From Emmonsiellopsis sp. PD_33 (taxonomy: Eukaryota; Ascomycota; Eurotiomycetes; Onygenales; Ajellomycetaceae), in NCBI GenBank assembly GCA_032988165.1, contig JANTQF010000519.1, positions 1-18,155 of the forward strand: a DNA stretch of 18,155 bases, read 5' to 3'. Positions within the stretch are counted from its first letter, which is position 1. Each line of letters starts with the position of its first letter. Position numbers and translations under genes: made by a program. Under the pieces are notes generated by a model, which had not been told where the DNA came from, made no database searches, and saw only the letters and a list, made by a program, of their open reading frames with translations. Positions 1-9,221 of this stretch are shown here, piece after piece.

Positions 1-1264
1 GAGGGGGATAAGGGGGGGGAGGATGAGGAGGGGGTGGATGAGGTGTTTATTGTTGATCAGGTGCCGGCGTGTATACCGTTGTTGAAGATGGTTGGGCCGA
101 AGGAGGAGGAGGAGGATACGGGGGATGGTAAGCGGAGGAGGAGACGGCGACGGCAGCGCGTTCTCTTCTACTGCCATTTTCCGGACCAATTGCTCGCGAG
201 GCGGGATGAGGGGGGTGTTCTGCGGAGGTTGGTGAAGGCGGCGTATCGGGTGCCGTTTGATTGGTTTGAGGGGTGGGCGATGGGGAAGGCGGATAAGGTT
301 GTTGCGAATTCGAGGTTTACGTGTGGGGTTGTGAGGAGGGTGTTTGGGGCTGGGTTGGGCGGGGGGGAGGTGAGGGTTGTGTATCCGTGTGTTGATACGG
401 GGGGCGCTGTGAAGGTGACGAAGGAGGGAGGGGAGGGGAGCGGGGTAGTGCAGGGCGGGTTGTGGGGTGGGAAGAAGATTCTATTGAGCATCAATCGCTT
501 TGAGAGGAAGAAGGATATCGCGTTGGCGATTCGGGCTTATCATGGGCTTGGGGAGGAGGGGAGGAAGGGGACGCGGTTGGTTATTGCTGGTATGTTTGTT
601 CGTTATGGAGTATTTATGTACGTTCACCCATGGATGTCTAACGTGATGAACAGGCGGCTACGACAACCGCGTCTCCGAAAACGTCCAATACCACACCGAG
701 CTTGACGACCTCGCCTCCGCCCTCTCCCTACACACCGCCACCTCCAAAACAGTCATCTCCGCCCTCTCCATTCCAGACTCCATCGACGTGCTCTTCCTCC
801 TCTCCGTCCCCTCCGCCTTCAAACAGACCCTTCTCGCCTCAGCCACACTACTCCTCTACACCCCGTCGCACGAACACTTCGGCATCGTCCCCGTCGAGGC
901 CATGCATGCCGGCCTGCCGGTCTTGGCCGTAAACACGGGGGGTCCGCTGGAGACCATTGTCGAGGGGGAGACGGGCTGGTTGAGGGATTCGCGCGATATC
1001 GAAGAGTGGACGGCCGTTATGCGGCGGGTGTTGTGGGAGATGGATCCCGCGGAGCTGGAGGGGATGGGGAGGAAGGGCAGAGAGAGGGTGGAGAGGGAGT
1101 TCTCGCTGACGGCTATGGGGGATCGGCTGGAGGGGGAGATACGGGAGATGTTCGAGAAGCCGGCGAGGGAGTTTGGGGGGCTGTGGGTTGCGGTGATGGT
1201 TGGGTTGGCCGTGTGTGGGGTGGGGGTTGCGGTGCTGGTTGCAGCTCTTTTGAGGTTGAGATGA
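1..1264 (+). CDS. alg2: Alpha-1,3/1,6-mannosyltransferase ALG2, 5'-truncated by window edge
   Basis: This is an ALG2-type GT-B glycosyltransferase, which adds the second and third mannoses (alpha-1,3 then alpha-1,6) to the dolichol-linked N-glycan precursor on the cytosolic face of the ER. The frame is open from base 1, so the true start lies upstream. Two exons (1-589 and 654-1264) join across a 64-nt intron (donor GTATGT at 590, CTAAC at 638-642, CAG at 651-653) and give 399 visible residues. Family-like stretches are DEVFIVDQVPACIPLL, FYCHFPDQLLA, SINRFERKKDIALAI, LVIAGGYDNRV across the splice, and HEHFGIVPVEAMHAGLPVLA, which carries the EX7E nucleotide-sugar site. The last ~30 residues form a hydrophobic segment ending in LLRLR, consistent with membrane attachment. 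An Arg-rich insert (KRRRRRRRQR) and a Gly-rich stretch interrupt the first exon. Base composition changes sharply along the gene. The identification is secure; the N-terminus is absent. Confidence 0.93.
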
Positions 1265-1305
1265 TGGAGGAAGGGATTGTGAGGTTTGTGAGGGGTCTGT
1301 ATGTC

Positions 1306-1410
1306 TATAGATGGATGGATGTAGACGTGGACGTGGACGTGGACGTGGACATGGACATGGACATGGAATTGGCGTTGGCTTTGGCATTTGCATTTGCATT
1401 TACATGTATG
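1306..1410. repeat. Compound tetra-/hexanucleotide tandem repeat in the ALG2 3' flank
   Basis: About 45 bases after the ALG2 stop, ATGG-type tetramers (around 1309-1320) lead into four GACGTG copies (1324-1347) and three GACATG copies (1348-1365). After a 3-base break come six related hexamers (TTGGCG, TTGGCT, TTGGCA, TTTGCA twice, TTTACA; 1369-1404). Each block differs from the next by single substitutions, as expected of a slippage-prone microsatellite that spreads point variants. It probably lies in the ALG2 3' UTR. An open frame through it would read as alternating Asp/Val/Met then Leu/Ala/Phe, but I see no reason to call that a protein. Confidence 0.85.
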
Positions 1411-2425
1411 ATACCACCCGAGTTATGATAACAGTTATTCTACCGCATACTTGCTCACCGTCTATTCACAGACAATCGCGTCTCTTTAGGGTGTCAAGGA
1501 TTCATCCAAACAGGGCAGATTATTTATTTATTATCTGATGCCGCTGACATTGTCCAACAAACCTCTCTCTACCGAATGGCGATAACTATCAGATCTCGAA
1601 GCACCAGCTGATACATCCAGGGATGACCAACAAACCACCCATTTGATTGCTGACATGGCATGGAGTCTCGGAATCACCACTTTCATATTGCAAGTACTTG
1701 TAATGTCCCCTTAGTTGGTCTTGGATGATTTCACTCTACGCGTCACGCTAACGAAGAACTTTATACCCCTATTTCAGGAGCCTGCGCTAGCCCCTAGCAT
1801 ATCATGCCTGCGGTCTCGTAGAATACATACTTCTGTCACCATCAGCAATCTTTAATCCTTATTAGTACGGATATGGCAGCTCATATCATCTACTGCTATA
1901 TAATAGGGACTACTAATGATTCTAAATCTGTTCGGAACCAGATGGTTGTGGCATAGAATCTTGCATAGAGGAGTTGGCACACCCTCCTCTTTGGTCGAAG
2001 TTGAAAAACATCAAAACTTGTCTTGTCTAGGAGGGATTTGCCGTATCTGTTGCTGTAATTATCTGCCGTTCCTGGCCGTCAAAAAGGCCTAATTGTAGTT
2101 TTAAGGCTAGGGTTGGGGACTCCTCTTAACAATGCCTGCTAATCAGGACTGTTAGGCAATGGAAATGCTCCGGAAGCCCCTGATTCTTGGCTAGAAACAA
2201 TCATCTCTGAGGATCGTGGAGGGAGTGGGCAATATCAAACTCCGGATTAGGGGGGGGTTAACGCACGCTTATTTATTGGCGCTTTTGACTGCAATGCACA
2301 GACGCCGTCTTTCAGTCCGCGGCACGACGCAAATACAAACCTCCACAACAAACCATTCTGCAATGCCAGACGCAACCAGCAAGGTGTCTATTAGTTAACA
2401 TCAAACTTCCATACTAGTTATCCCC
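1411..2425. other. Intergenic region, no gene recognised
   Basis: This AT-richer spacer lies between ALG2 and the kinase pseudogene. I find no open frame with family-like sequence, no tRNA signature and no terminal repeats of an element. An imperfect dyad is present around 2131-2158 (TGCCT...AGGCA arms with internal CTAAT/TTAG pairing). A 16-base word at 2234-2249 recurs inside the MFS coding sequence at 3729-3744. Confidence 0.6.
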
Positions 2426-3541
2426 ATGCCGAGAACGCGCCGTCTACTGCGCGAGGGCATCACGTACTTCGCCGCGAAAGAACGCGAGGTCAGGATCCTG
2501 CATCGGTTAAAATACTACAACCAACAAGCATGGATGCTTCTCCAATCAGCTAAATGACAATTGTGATTGGATCAAGTCTGTTGTTGCCTATCATCTCGGC
2601 CTCAGTGCCAGATCGGTCAATCTGTTACGTGTGGGCGAAGTCGAGAACTGGTTCCATGGAGTCTGTATCTCCGTCAACGTCGAAGACAAGGCCTGGAGAC
2701 GTGTTCTTCTCAGACTCCCGCTTCCCTATCGAAATGGGGAGGCTTTTCGGCCTGGAAATTGCGATGAGAAAGTCCGTTGCGAAGCTGGAACCTATGCATG
2801 GCTGCGTGAAAACTGCCCAGATGTGCCCATTCCACATCTGTACGGGTTTGCTATGTCAACGGGTGAAACTGTATGTCCACATTACCTACTGTTTAGTAGT
2901 GACGGAGCCTAGTTCACGCAGCTTGAGCGCCTACCATTACTCTACCGATGGTTTCAGTGCATGCGAGTCGTCTTTCCACTGTTTTTTCAGTGAGATCCCC
3001 GCCGCGGGCCCTTTGTTCTTCGTTTGATTGATCTTCACCAGAGTAATATCCTGGTTGATAAAGACTGGCATATTAAATGTCTGATAGATTTGGAGTGGGC
3101 TTGCTCTCATCCAATTGAGATGGTTGCACCGCCCTGCTGGCTATCAGGCAAGCAGATGGTCGAAATAGACCCGGAGAGTTCAAGTTATAATGAACCTCGA
3201 AAGGAGTTTATGGGAAAGGAGTTTATGGATATTCTAGCCGCTAAAGAGAAGGAAGCAATCAGAAACATCATGCCGCGACTATCTGATGTCATGAACGCTC
3301 CTGGGACTCTGGCAAATTTTGGTATACACTGGCACTTTCAAACCCTATAGGACTCCACAAGTTCTTTTACGATGGGACCAAACCCACGTTTTTCAAGCAA
3401 TCTGTCGATGATTTCATGTCTGTTATGCTGATTTACTAGGCCAAAGACGGACCACTAGTTGCACACCGCAAAGTGTCGGAGAAGGAAAACCTTGACACCC
3501 AACTTCAACAAGCATTCGAAGACTTCGAAGACGGGAAATAG
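2426..3541 (+). pseudogene. Decayed APH-like kinase family gene (PF01636-type), multiple lesions
   Basis: The translation matches, by recall, a large family of fungal proteins with an aminoglycoside-phosphotransferase/choline-kinase-like fold and no firmly assigned substrate. The parts in order are: MPRTRRLLREGITYFAAKER through WMLLQSA from ATG 2426; CDWIKSVVAYHLGLSA, VENWFHG, RVLLRLPLPYRNGEAFRPGN and CEAGTYAWL in a second frame; a 42-nt intron (2871-2912) before FTQLERLPLLYRWFQ; then the catalytic-loop region IDLHQSNILVDKDW and CLIDLEWACSHPIEM; and a C-terminal helix region to TAG 3539-3541. The lesions are a +1 shift in the A run at 2552-2554, an apparent large internal deletion near 2958 (YRWFQ runs straight into MRVVFPLFF, skipping much of the kinase lobe), TGA at 2991-2993, a -1 shift in the T run at 3317-3320, and TAG at 3437-3439 where Trp is expected. 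Correcting each shift restores family-like sequence, so this is a relic rather than a mis-split gene. Confidence 0.85.
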
Positions 3542-3716
3542 CCGCTTTCTTTAACGCTTTCGGCCCGCTTACGAATACCCTCGTATTCCAAACACATGAT
3601 TCAAGAGAATATAAAGAATTACTATCACCAAGGGTATATACATGCAAGATTGCAAATGGCCAAAAAATGACACGGAAGGTCACAGCGAAACAAAAAAAAA
3701 AACAGACAACGCCCCT

Positions 3717-5759
3717 TCAAATCCGCGAATCAAACTCCGGATTAACCCACGACGGATGAGGTGATGCACCTCTTATCCTTGCCCCATACTTGTGCAGCAA
3801 TGCGAACAGTGGGATCCCGGCGAATGTCGTGATTAACCCGTGTCCGGCGAAGGTCCATGTCCAGCCAGCGGTGGCTTGCCAGGGCGCAATGAAGAACTGC
3901 GGTGGTGTTAGCATGCATGGTGGTTTTCCGGCAAAAAAAGGTCTGAAAAACGGAAGAGAAACTGACTGGGTCAATGAAAGCGCTCAGGTTGAGGAAGACG
4001 GAGTAGAAGGTTATTACGCTCATGGATTGGAGAGGGTAGGCGTCGATGATATAACTCGTTATCGTCATGTTGCCGACTTGGATTCCGCCCGCGACTTTTC
4101 GGAGTTAGTTCTTGTGTTTCCTCGTTTTTATACGATGCTATCCGGGATAAGGTATGTCGGTGCTTACAGAGGAAGAATGCTACCTGTCCCACCATCCAGT
4201 GGTAGGCCCTGTCGATGCTAACTCCCCAGATGAACAATCCGACTATTATCAGGCTGTCAGCCGCCGATTTCACCAATGTAATGGGGATATGCCTGGCCAA
4301 CTTACTTGCCGAGACGATCATAGACGGATACATCAACCAGAGCCTCATCTCCGCGACGCGGATATTATTATTCCTCTTCGCCAACCTCGTCACTATCCAA
4401 TCGCTCAATCGGCCCGAAAAGAAAACCTCCGCCACCAATGTCCCAACCAAAAGCCCAAGGAACAGCAGCCCCTGAATCTGCGGCGAGTAGTCCACATACG
4501 CGGCCGGAATCATGGTGATAATCGACAGCACCCACCAGTACCACAGAAAACAATACCCAAATACCCCTATCGACACAACGCCCAGTTTGAACGTCTTCGC
4601 AAACCGCACCAGCGAGTCCCACGGTTTTGGATGGCGCATGCCAGGGACGGGCTTAAAGTTGAAGAACGCCAGCTCTTTGGTCCGGGGGAAACCAACATCC
4701 TCTGCGACGGTTTGGCGGACGCCCATTTTTTCGATATCAGCTTGTCCCGGAGAACCCGAAGCCGGTGGCATTCTTGAGAGCATGACGTTGCGCGGGTAGA
4801 GAGTTTCTGGCATGAAGAAAATTTCCAGAACGAGGAGGACACCGAAGAGGATGGCTGTTAACCAGTTTATCCACGCGGCGCTGACGATGGCCATGAAGCC
4901 GCCAACTGTGGTCATTCATATCAGGTTTATTTTCTGGTGCATCGTTAAGAAACGGAAAAGGGGCTGCTTACTGGTGGGACCGAGTAGCAAACCAGAGTCG
5001 ATCGCCAACACCCACAACCCCAGCTTCTGGCCGCGCTCGTAATCAAAGAAGAGGTCACCGACTATATCGTTCAACCCCCTGGTTAGTGGTTATAGGGTAC
5101 ATAAGGGTAGAAAATGAGAGACCGGACATACCCACCGCCATCCCCACCGTCGCGCCAGGACTGACTCCAAACCCCTGAAAGAACCTCGCCGCCATATATC
5201 CTCCATAATTCTCCGCAACCGCCGCACCCACCGTCGCGACCAGCGCGATCACAGTCCCGAGAATAAACACACTGCGCCGCCCATATATATCGCTAAACGA
5301 AGACCAGAACAGCGGGCCAACCGCCAACCCCAGCGCGGGAATTGCCACGGTCCAATTAACCTGTGCAAAGCTGATGTTGAACTGCGTTTGGATCTCAGGG
5401 AATGTCGGGACGGTGGTGGTGGTAACGTATGTGAAGAGGAAGTATCTGTTAAGGGGATTTATCAGTCTCCCCTATCTATTCTGCTACATATGATTATTGT
5501 TCGCATACTTGATCATCACAATCGCCAATATGGAATGCTTCTGCAGAGAGGACCAGTTGAGCGGATCCAGGGGGTCGGATGTTGGCTGGGGGTGCAGTCG
5601 TATGCCATCTTTCATCACCCCCTGGTCCTGGTCAAGGGGGTGTTGCGCTTCCTCTCCTTCGCTGTCAATGACGCTCTTTTCTATGTTTGGGCTTTCTTGC
5701 TTTTTTGATTCTGTGCTGTTTTGTGATACGGATTGACCGTCGAGAACGGTCGCGTCCAT
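3717..5759 (-). CDS. MFS transporter, fungal DHA1 multidrug/H+ antiporter-like, 7 exons
   Basis: This is a proton-driven efflux-type transporter of the plasma membrane; the substrate is unknown. Proposed exons are 5759-5509, 5445-5132, 5061-4972, 4905-4306, 4242-4168, 4094-3967 and 3896-3717 (1638 nt, 545 aa). All introns are GT-AG, 63-73 nt. The N-terminal ~75 residues are cytosolic and polar and end in DPLDPLNWS (62-70), the usual motif just before TM1 in this fungal group. SDIYGRRSVF (~135-144) is the loop 2-3 motif A, and AIDSGLLLGPTIGG (~208-221) is the antiporter motif C. A central cytosolic loop follows MPETLYPRN. The second half contains SIDRAYHWMVGQ, YPLQSMSVITFYSVFLNLSAF and FFIAPW. 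The 63-nt fourth intron keeps the frame and is easily missed. The last intron has a weak GTCAGT donor. The gene is convergent with the kinase pseudogene 175 bp away. The family call is sure; the substrate is not. Confidence 0.9.
4243..4305 (-). other. Frame-neutral 63-nt intron inside the MFS gene
   Basis: On the minus strand a GTAAGT donor starts at 4305 and a TAG acceptor ends at 4243. A CTGAC branch-like site sits ~16 nt before the acceptor. The length is 21 codons with no stop, so an unspliced reading stays open. Removal gives YPSMIVSAIGLFIWGVSIDR, a continuous hydrophobic helix matching the family. Retention inserts a polar 21-residue stretch in that helix. Confidence 0.75.
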
Positions 5760-7501
5760 GGCTGACGAGAGTGTTGAGGTTTCGGAGAGCTAATGGGGGG
5801 TGGGTATAGGGGCCGGAGAGGGGTGTGCGGATGTTTCAAACAAAAGCAAGGCAATTTCCTATGAGAAGAATATCCATACGCATGGAGACGAGGGGGGATA
5901 GAAAGAAGAAAATATACGGGCAGCTAGAGCCATGGCTATAACTATCTATGTGGTCAGGCTGGGGATAGCCGCGTTTGTATATGTGGTTACTTACCAACGA
6001 GCAGTCACACTATCTACAACTATAATTATCTATCAGGAGACTTAAAGATAACTGATAGCTAAAAGCTTAGGGATGTTGGTAGTTAAAACGAGAGCAAGCC
6101 AATTAATTCCTAGCACTCTGTTTCCGTAGCTTTATCTAGTTCCCCATTAACTACCACGCGCTTTTTCCCCCTGTCGTGCAACTAAACTGCCCCTTATCCC
6201 GCAAGGATTTCAAGGCTTGAAGTTGACCCCAGATTCTAGCTGTCCATGCTTCGTTAACTAGTTACCCGAACACCGGACCGGGGAGCAGGGAAAGCTGCAG
6301 CTCTCCCCCAACCTTCGGTAGAAAAAGCAATTCAGGTTTGCGAAGAAAAAGACAAAACGCTGTAACATTGTTCGCCAGCCTGCATTGTTAAGTCAACTAC
6401 TGGCTGGCAATAGTTATTGGTCGGGCCTGATGCATCGCAACCGGCCGCAAGGATATTGAGGCCCCAAATGCCTCATCATGGTAATATGGTATTGGTTTGG
6501 GGCGCCTGGATGTGTAATAAAACTACCGATGACGAAATATCACTAGTTAGCAATCTTACGTCTCCGATGGACAGGTTGGTCTTATCAGTTTGTTATCTGC
6601 TGTATCAGCCGGTAAAAAGATGGAGAAGAACTCCACGAGTTTATCAAAGTTTGCCGGATCGTCCTAGGGCTTGGAGCTAGGCTGGAGAACTAAGCGTTCT
6701 CAACGGCGGGATATTTATGGTGGATAGAACGGCGATCCGTCAATTTTCAATTTTCGCCCGAAACTCGGATGATTCTGATGGATGTTTTAATCACCTTGTG
6801 TATAGAATGCAAAAAAAAAAAACAGGCATAGGTTTTGCATTAACTAGAGACCACTCTGTCACATCCGTTCTTTCCCGCGTCTATCTTTCATACTAGCCCC
6901 AGGATGGAATCACCCCCAACGGGGACTGATAAGAACAGCTTTTTGATAATCGTGTTTTGTGATGTAGGGTTGTTTTGTCATGGCGACAGTATTGTATCCC
7001 CTTGACTTGATTTTTATTTGCAACAGGGCCTTTGAAGAATATTGTGGTTTTCAATTCTAGACTAGTCGTGCATGCTACGACTAAGTATGGAAAACGTATG
7101 CCATCTCCATTATTTCGAAGTCGGTTCGATTCTAACATATCATTAACGGCGCAGGAAAACCTAAACCATCATTGTCTCGCGGTTGGAGATGGTTTTCCGT
7201 TTGGGGCTGGGAGTTGGCGGGCACGATGCTGTTGGCGTGCGGTGCAAAGTCAAGCCACACTTACGCCAGGCGGGTACGGATGAAAGCACTACACGGGATT
7301 TAGTTGTGCTGACCACGGGCGTAGGTCATGATCAATTCCGACTCAGCGCTTTGAAATTCGTCAGGCATAACAGAAACGGAAGGGTACTCCTAAAGTCGGG
7401 TGGATAGAGTGGTGTGGCTGCGTCCGATTCATGCGGTGCCGGGATTGGCAACTCGGATTCGGCTGGCGGGACAGGTGACATCCCTCGAGCCGTCAGCTTG
7501 G
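5760..7501. other. Intergenic region between two minus-strand genes; GATA-rich MFS upstream part
   Basis: This holds the MFS promoter side (from 5760 upward) and, at its far end, the 3' flank of the CoA decarboxylase gene. Open frames here are short and look random. Notable are a GATA-core cluster (5943-6136), a GGGGAG...CTCCCC interrupted dyad at 6280-6308, and an A12-type run near 6811-6822. No gene, tRNA or element ends were recognised. Confidence 0.6.
5943..6136. promoter_or_regulatory. Cluster of GATA-core sites upstream of the MFS gene
   Basis: Eight GATA/TATC cores fall within 194 bp: 5943-5946, 5964-5967, 6011-6014, 6027-6030, 6031-6034, 6047-6050, 6054-6057 and 6133-6136. Most fit the HGATAR form bound by fungal GATA factors such as AreA (nitrogen), NsdD and SreA. 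They lie 180-380 bp upstream of the MFS start. The segment is AT-rich, which raises the chance rate, so a regulatory role is an inference. Confidence 0.4.
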
Positions 7502-8298
7502 TTAGGTGGCAAGACCTAACCTCTGCTCAATAACCTTCACGATTTCTGTCCATTCCGTCATCCCTCCGGCTCCTACATCTCCGCAAGCAAGTGATTTCTG
7601 CATGCCTGAAGTCAGAATACTATAAACAATGGAACGGTGGCAGCTACAATACACACCTCAATAGGTCTCAACACCTCAAACCAGCCCTGTATATTTGAAT
7701 CATTCTTAGTATTTCCATCCCCGGAAGCGCTACCCACTCCCCAGTCTTCTTCTAGCACTCGTATCTGTTTAGCCGTGACAGGATGCATCCACATGGCGGT
7801 GTTCATCGCTGGGGCGACAACAATCCTTTTCTTTCCCCCGTCGACCAGCCCCGTTGTATCCCAAGCACGTATCACACTAGTTAACAAGGAGTCGGATATC
7901 CCATTAACAATCTTGGCTAGAGTATTTGCGCTTAAGGGCGCAACTAGCAATATATGAGCCCACTTCCGAAGATTTATATGGAGGATCCCCGCACCCCTTG
8001 TCCAGGGGTCGGTCCACTCGTCATCGTCCTGGTAGACGGCATCGACATTAGGAAGAGAACCCAAGGTAGTAAGTGTGGGCTGTTCCGCGGACTGGCCAGT
8101 GAAGAAGCGGGCGGCGGATCTCGAGAGGATGACTCGAATCGAGAGGTTGGGGTGTCGTTCCAATGCCAGAATGATATTAGGCAATTTGATGACCGCAACA
8201 GAGCCGCTGGCTGCTAAGAGTAGATGGGTCCTGCCATCATGGGCAACGGTTTCAACCAAGTCCGCTACCGTTCGAGGGTCTTCAGTAGTGGTGGCCAT
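7502..8298 (-). CDS. Phosphopantothenoylcysteine decarboxylase (HAL3/CoaC-type flavoprotein)
   Basis: This FMN-dependent enzyme decarboxylates 4'-phosphopantothenoylcysteine to 4'-phosphopantetheine in coenzyme A synthesis, in the cytosol. Two exons (8298-7657 and 7597-7502) flank a 59-nt intron (donor GTGTGT, acceptor CAG), giving 245 aa. The flavoprotein fold signatures are LLLAASGSVAVIK near the start, HINLRKWA with the catalytic His107, APLSANTLAKI, and PAMNTAMW (163-170) with the substrate-clamping Asn166. The second exon supplies SLACGDVGAGGM with the catalytic Cys219. Without splicing the ORF ends just before that Cys in an unrelated tail, which strongly supports the intron. An acidic stretch, QDDDEWTDPW (90-99), precedes the His loop. 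The length fits single-domain eukaryotic enzymes rather than the long budding-yeast Hal3/Vhs3/Cab3 subunits. The gene is divergent from the MATE gene. Confidence 0.94.
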
Positions 8299-8658
8299 GA
8301 TGTGGATGTCGGTGATGTTGAACGGAGAGTCGAAGTCGAACCTCGGCGTTGGCGACGGATGCTTAGTCAGGGATGGGTCAGCAGAAACTTTACCTCAACC
8401 TCACCTTGTGAATCTATCTTGGTCTTTGCAAGATATCAGATATCTATCAACCTTCGCCAATTGCTTTGTGTCACCGCCTCATCCTTGCTTCTCCTTTCCT
8501 TTTGTATGCAATGATGTCAGCATGATTGGGCCTCGCTGTGGGGATGATGCAGGAAACTAATCCCAAGACGCCCTCTTGCAGCCAAAAACAATCAACCATT
8601 TTGGGGGTGAACTGGAGCATCTAGCAAACCTAGCCAGCCAACGGCGCACCATCGACCA

Positions 8659-8741
8659 GGGCATGCGGCATGCCCAGTTGTTCGAGACTTGTGGCTTAGC
8701 GGGAACTATGTTCCCGGGCTATGAGCTGGTGATCCAGCTCA
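8659..8741. repeat. Three consecutive perfect hairpin-capable dyads
   Basis: The arms are GGGCATGC/GCATGCCC (8659-8666 and 8668-8675, 1-nt spacer), CGGGAAC/GTTCCCG (8700-8706 and 8710-8716, TAT spacer) and TGAGCTGG/CCAGCTCA (8722-8729 and 8734-8741, TGAT spacer). All arms pair perfectly. A further palindrome CTTGATCAAG (8814-8823), with bulged flanking GGG/CCC arms, follows. Function unknown. Confidence 0.7.
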
Positions 8742-9020
8742 CCATGCCATGGAGCAGCCGAGTTGGCAAGCGAGCTATCCACAATAAGCTTCGCTATCTA
8801 CTCCATGGTGGGCCTTGATCAAGCCCAGAAACTGGATGCGCCATTTTATTATATTAATTTTATCGATTTCATTATTACCATCGGTATAGCTTTCTCCGGA
8901 GAAGATCCGCTACGTCCTCGCTCCCACTTTCACCTCCCCCGCTCGGATATGGTGAACTACTGCAGCTATAGTAAGTTTCCATTACGTTGACGGTTGCATT
9001 TCTTAATGGTTTCTGTCAGC

Positions 9021-9036
9021 TGTCCGCCATCGGACA
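9021..9036. promoter_or_regulatory. Inverted repeat TGTCCG-N4-CGGACA, zinc-cluster-like site
   Basis: Perfect 6-bp arms flank CCAT, placing CCG and CGG triplets in the everted arrangement used by some fungal Zn2Cys6 regulators. It lies ~295 bp upstream of the MATE start. The site class is established knowledge; its use here is inference. Confidence 0.4.
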
Positions 9037-9221
9037 TGCATCTGTCTGCACAGGACATGGATGGAGTCCAATTATCTAGACCCCGCCTGAGGCCTGGAAC
9101 CGTGTACAGCATTGCAGCATTGAGGCGGATGTAGATTGTCGGTCAAATTGGTGTCCCTAAATCGATATCGATATTATTAATGGTATCACTGATCGGAACC
9201 AAATCACTATCCTACATTTCA

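Noticed and set aside
34..705. Taking GTG at 34 as the ALG2 start and 705 as its end
   Set aside because: The frame is open back to base 1 and family sequence continues upstream. The ORF end at 705 lies beyond a clear intron (590-653), after which the conserved protein resumes in another frame.
1006..1428. Plus-strand ORF ending in alternating Asp-Val/Asp-Met then Leu-Ala/Phe-Ala
   Set aside because: It is an out-of-frame shadow of ALG2 running into the hexamer repeat. The repetitive peptide only reflects the 6-bp period.
2631..2912. Treating the kinase-like ORFs at 2631-2912 and 3024-3350 as two functional small genes
   Set aside because: They are consecutive pieces of one family in one frame, separated by an intron-like segment, an internal deletion and a stop. 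Neither contains a complete kinase domain.
7123..7132. GGTTCGATTC resembling a tRNA T-loop (B box)
   Set aside because: The flanking bases do not form a proper T stem, and no A box, anticodon arm or acceptor stem can be placed at the right distance.
8576..8990. Plus-strand ORFs in the decarboxylase/MATE spacer
   Set aside because: They resemble no family I recognise, have no splice-supported extension and overlap the dyad cluster.
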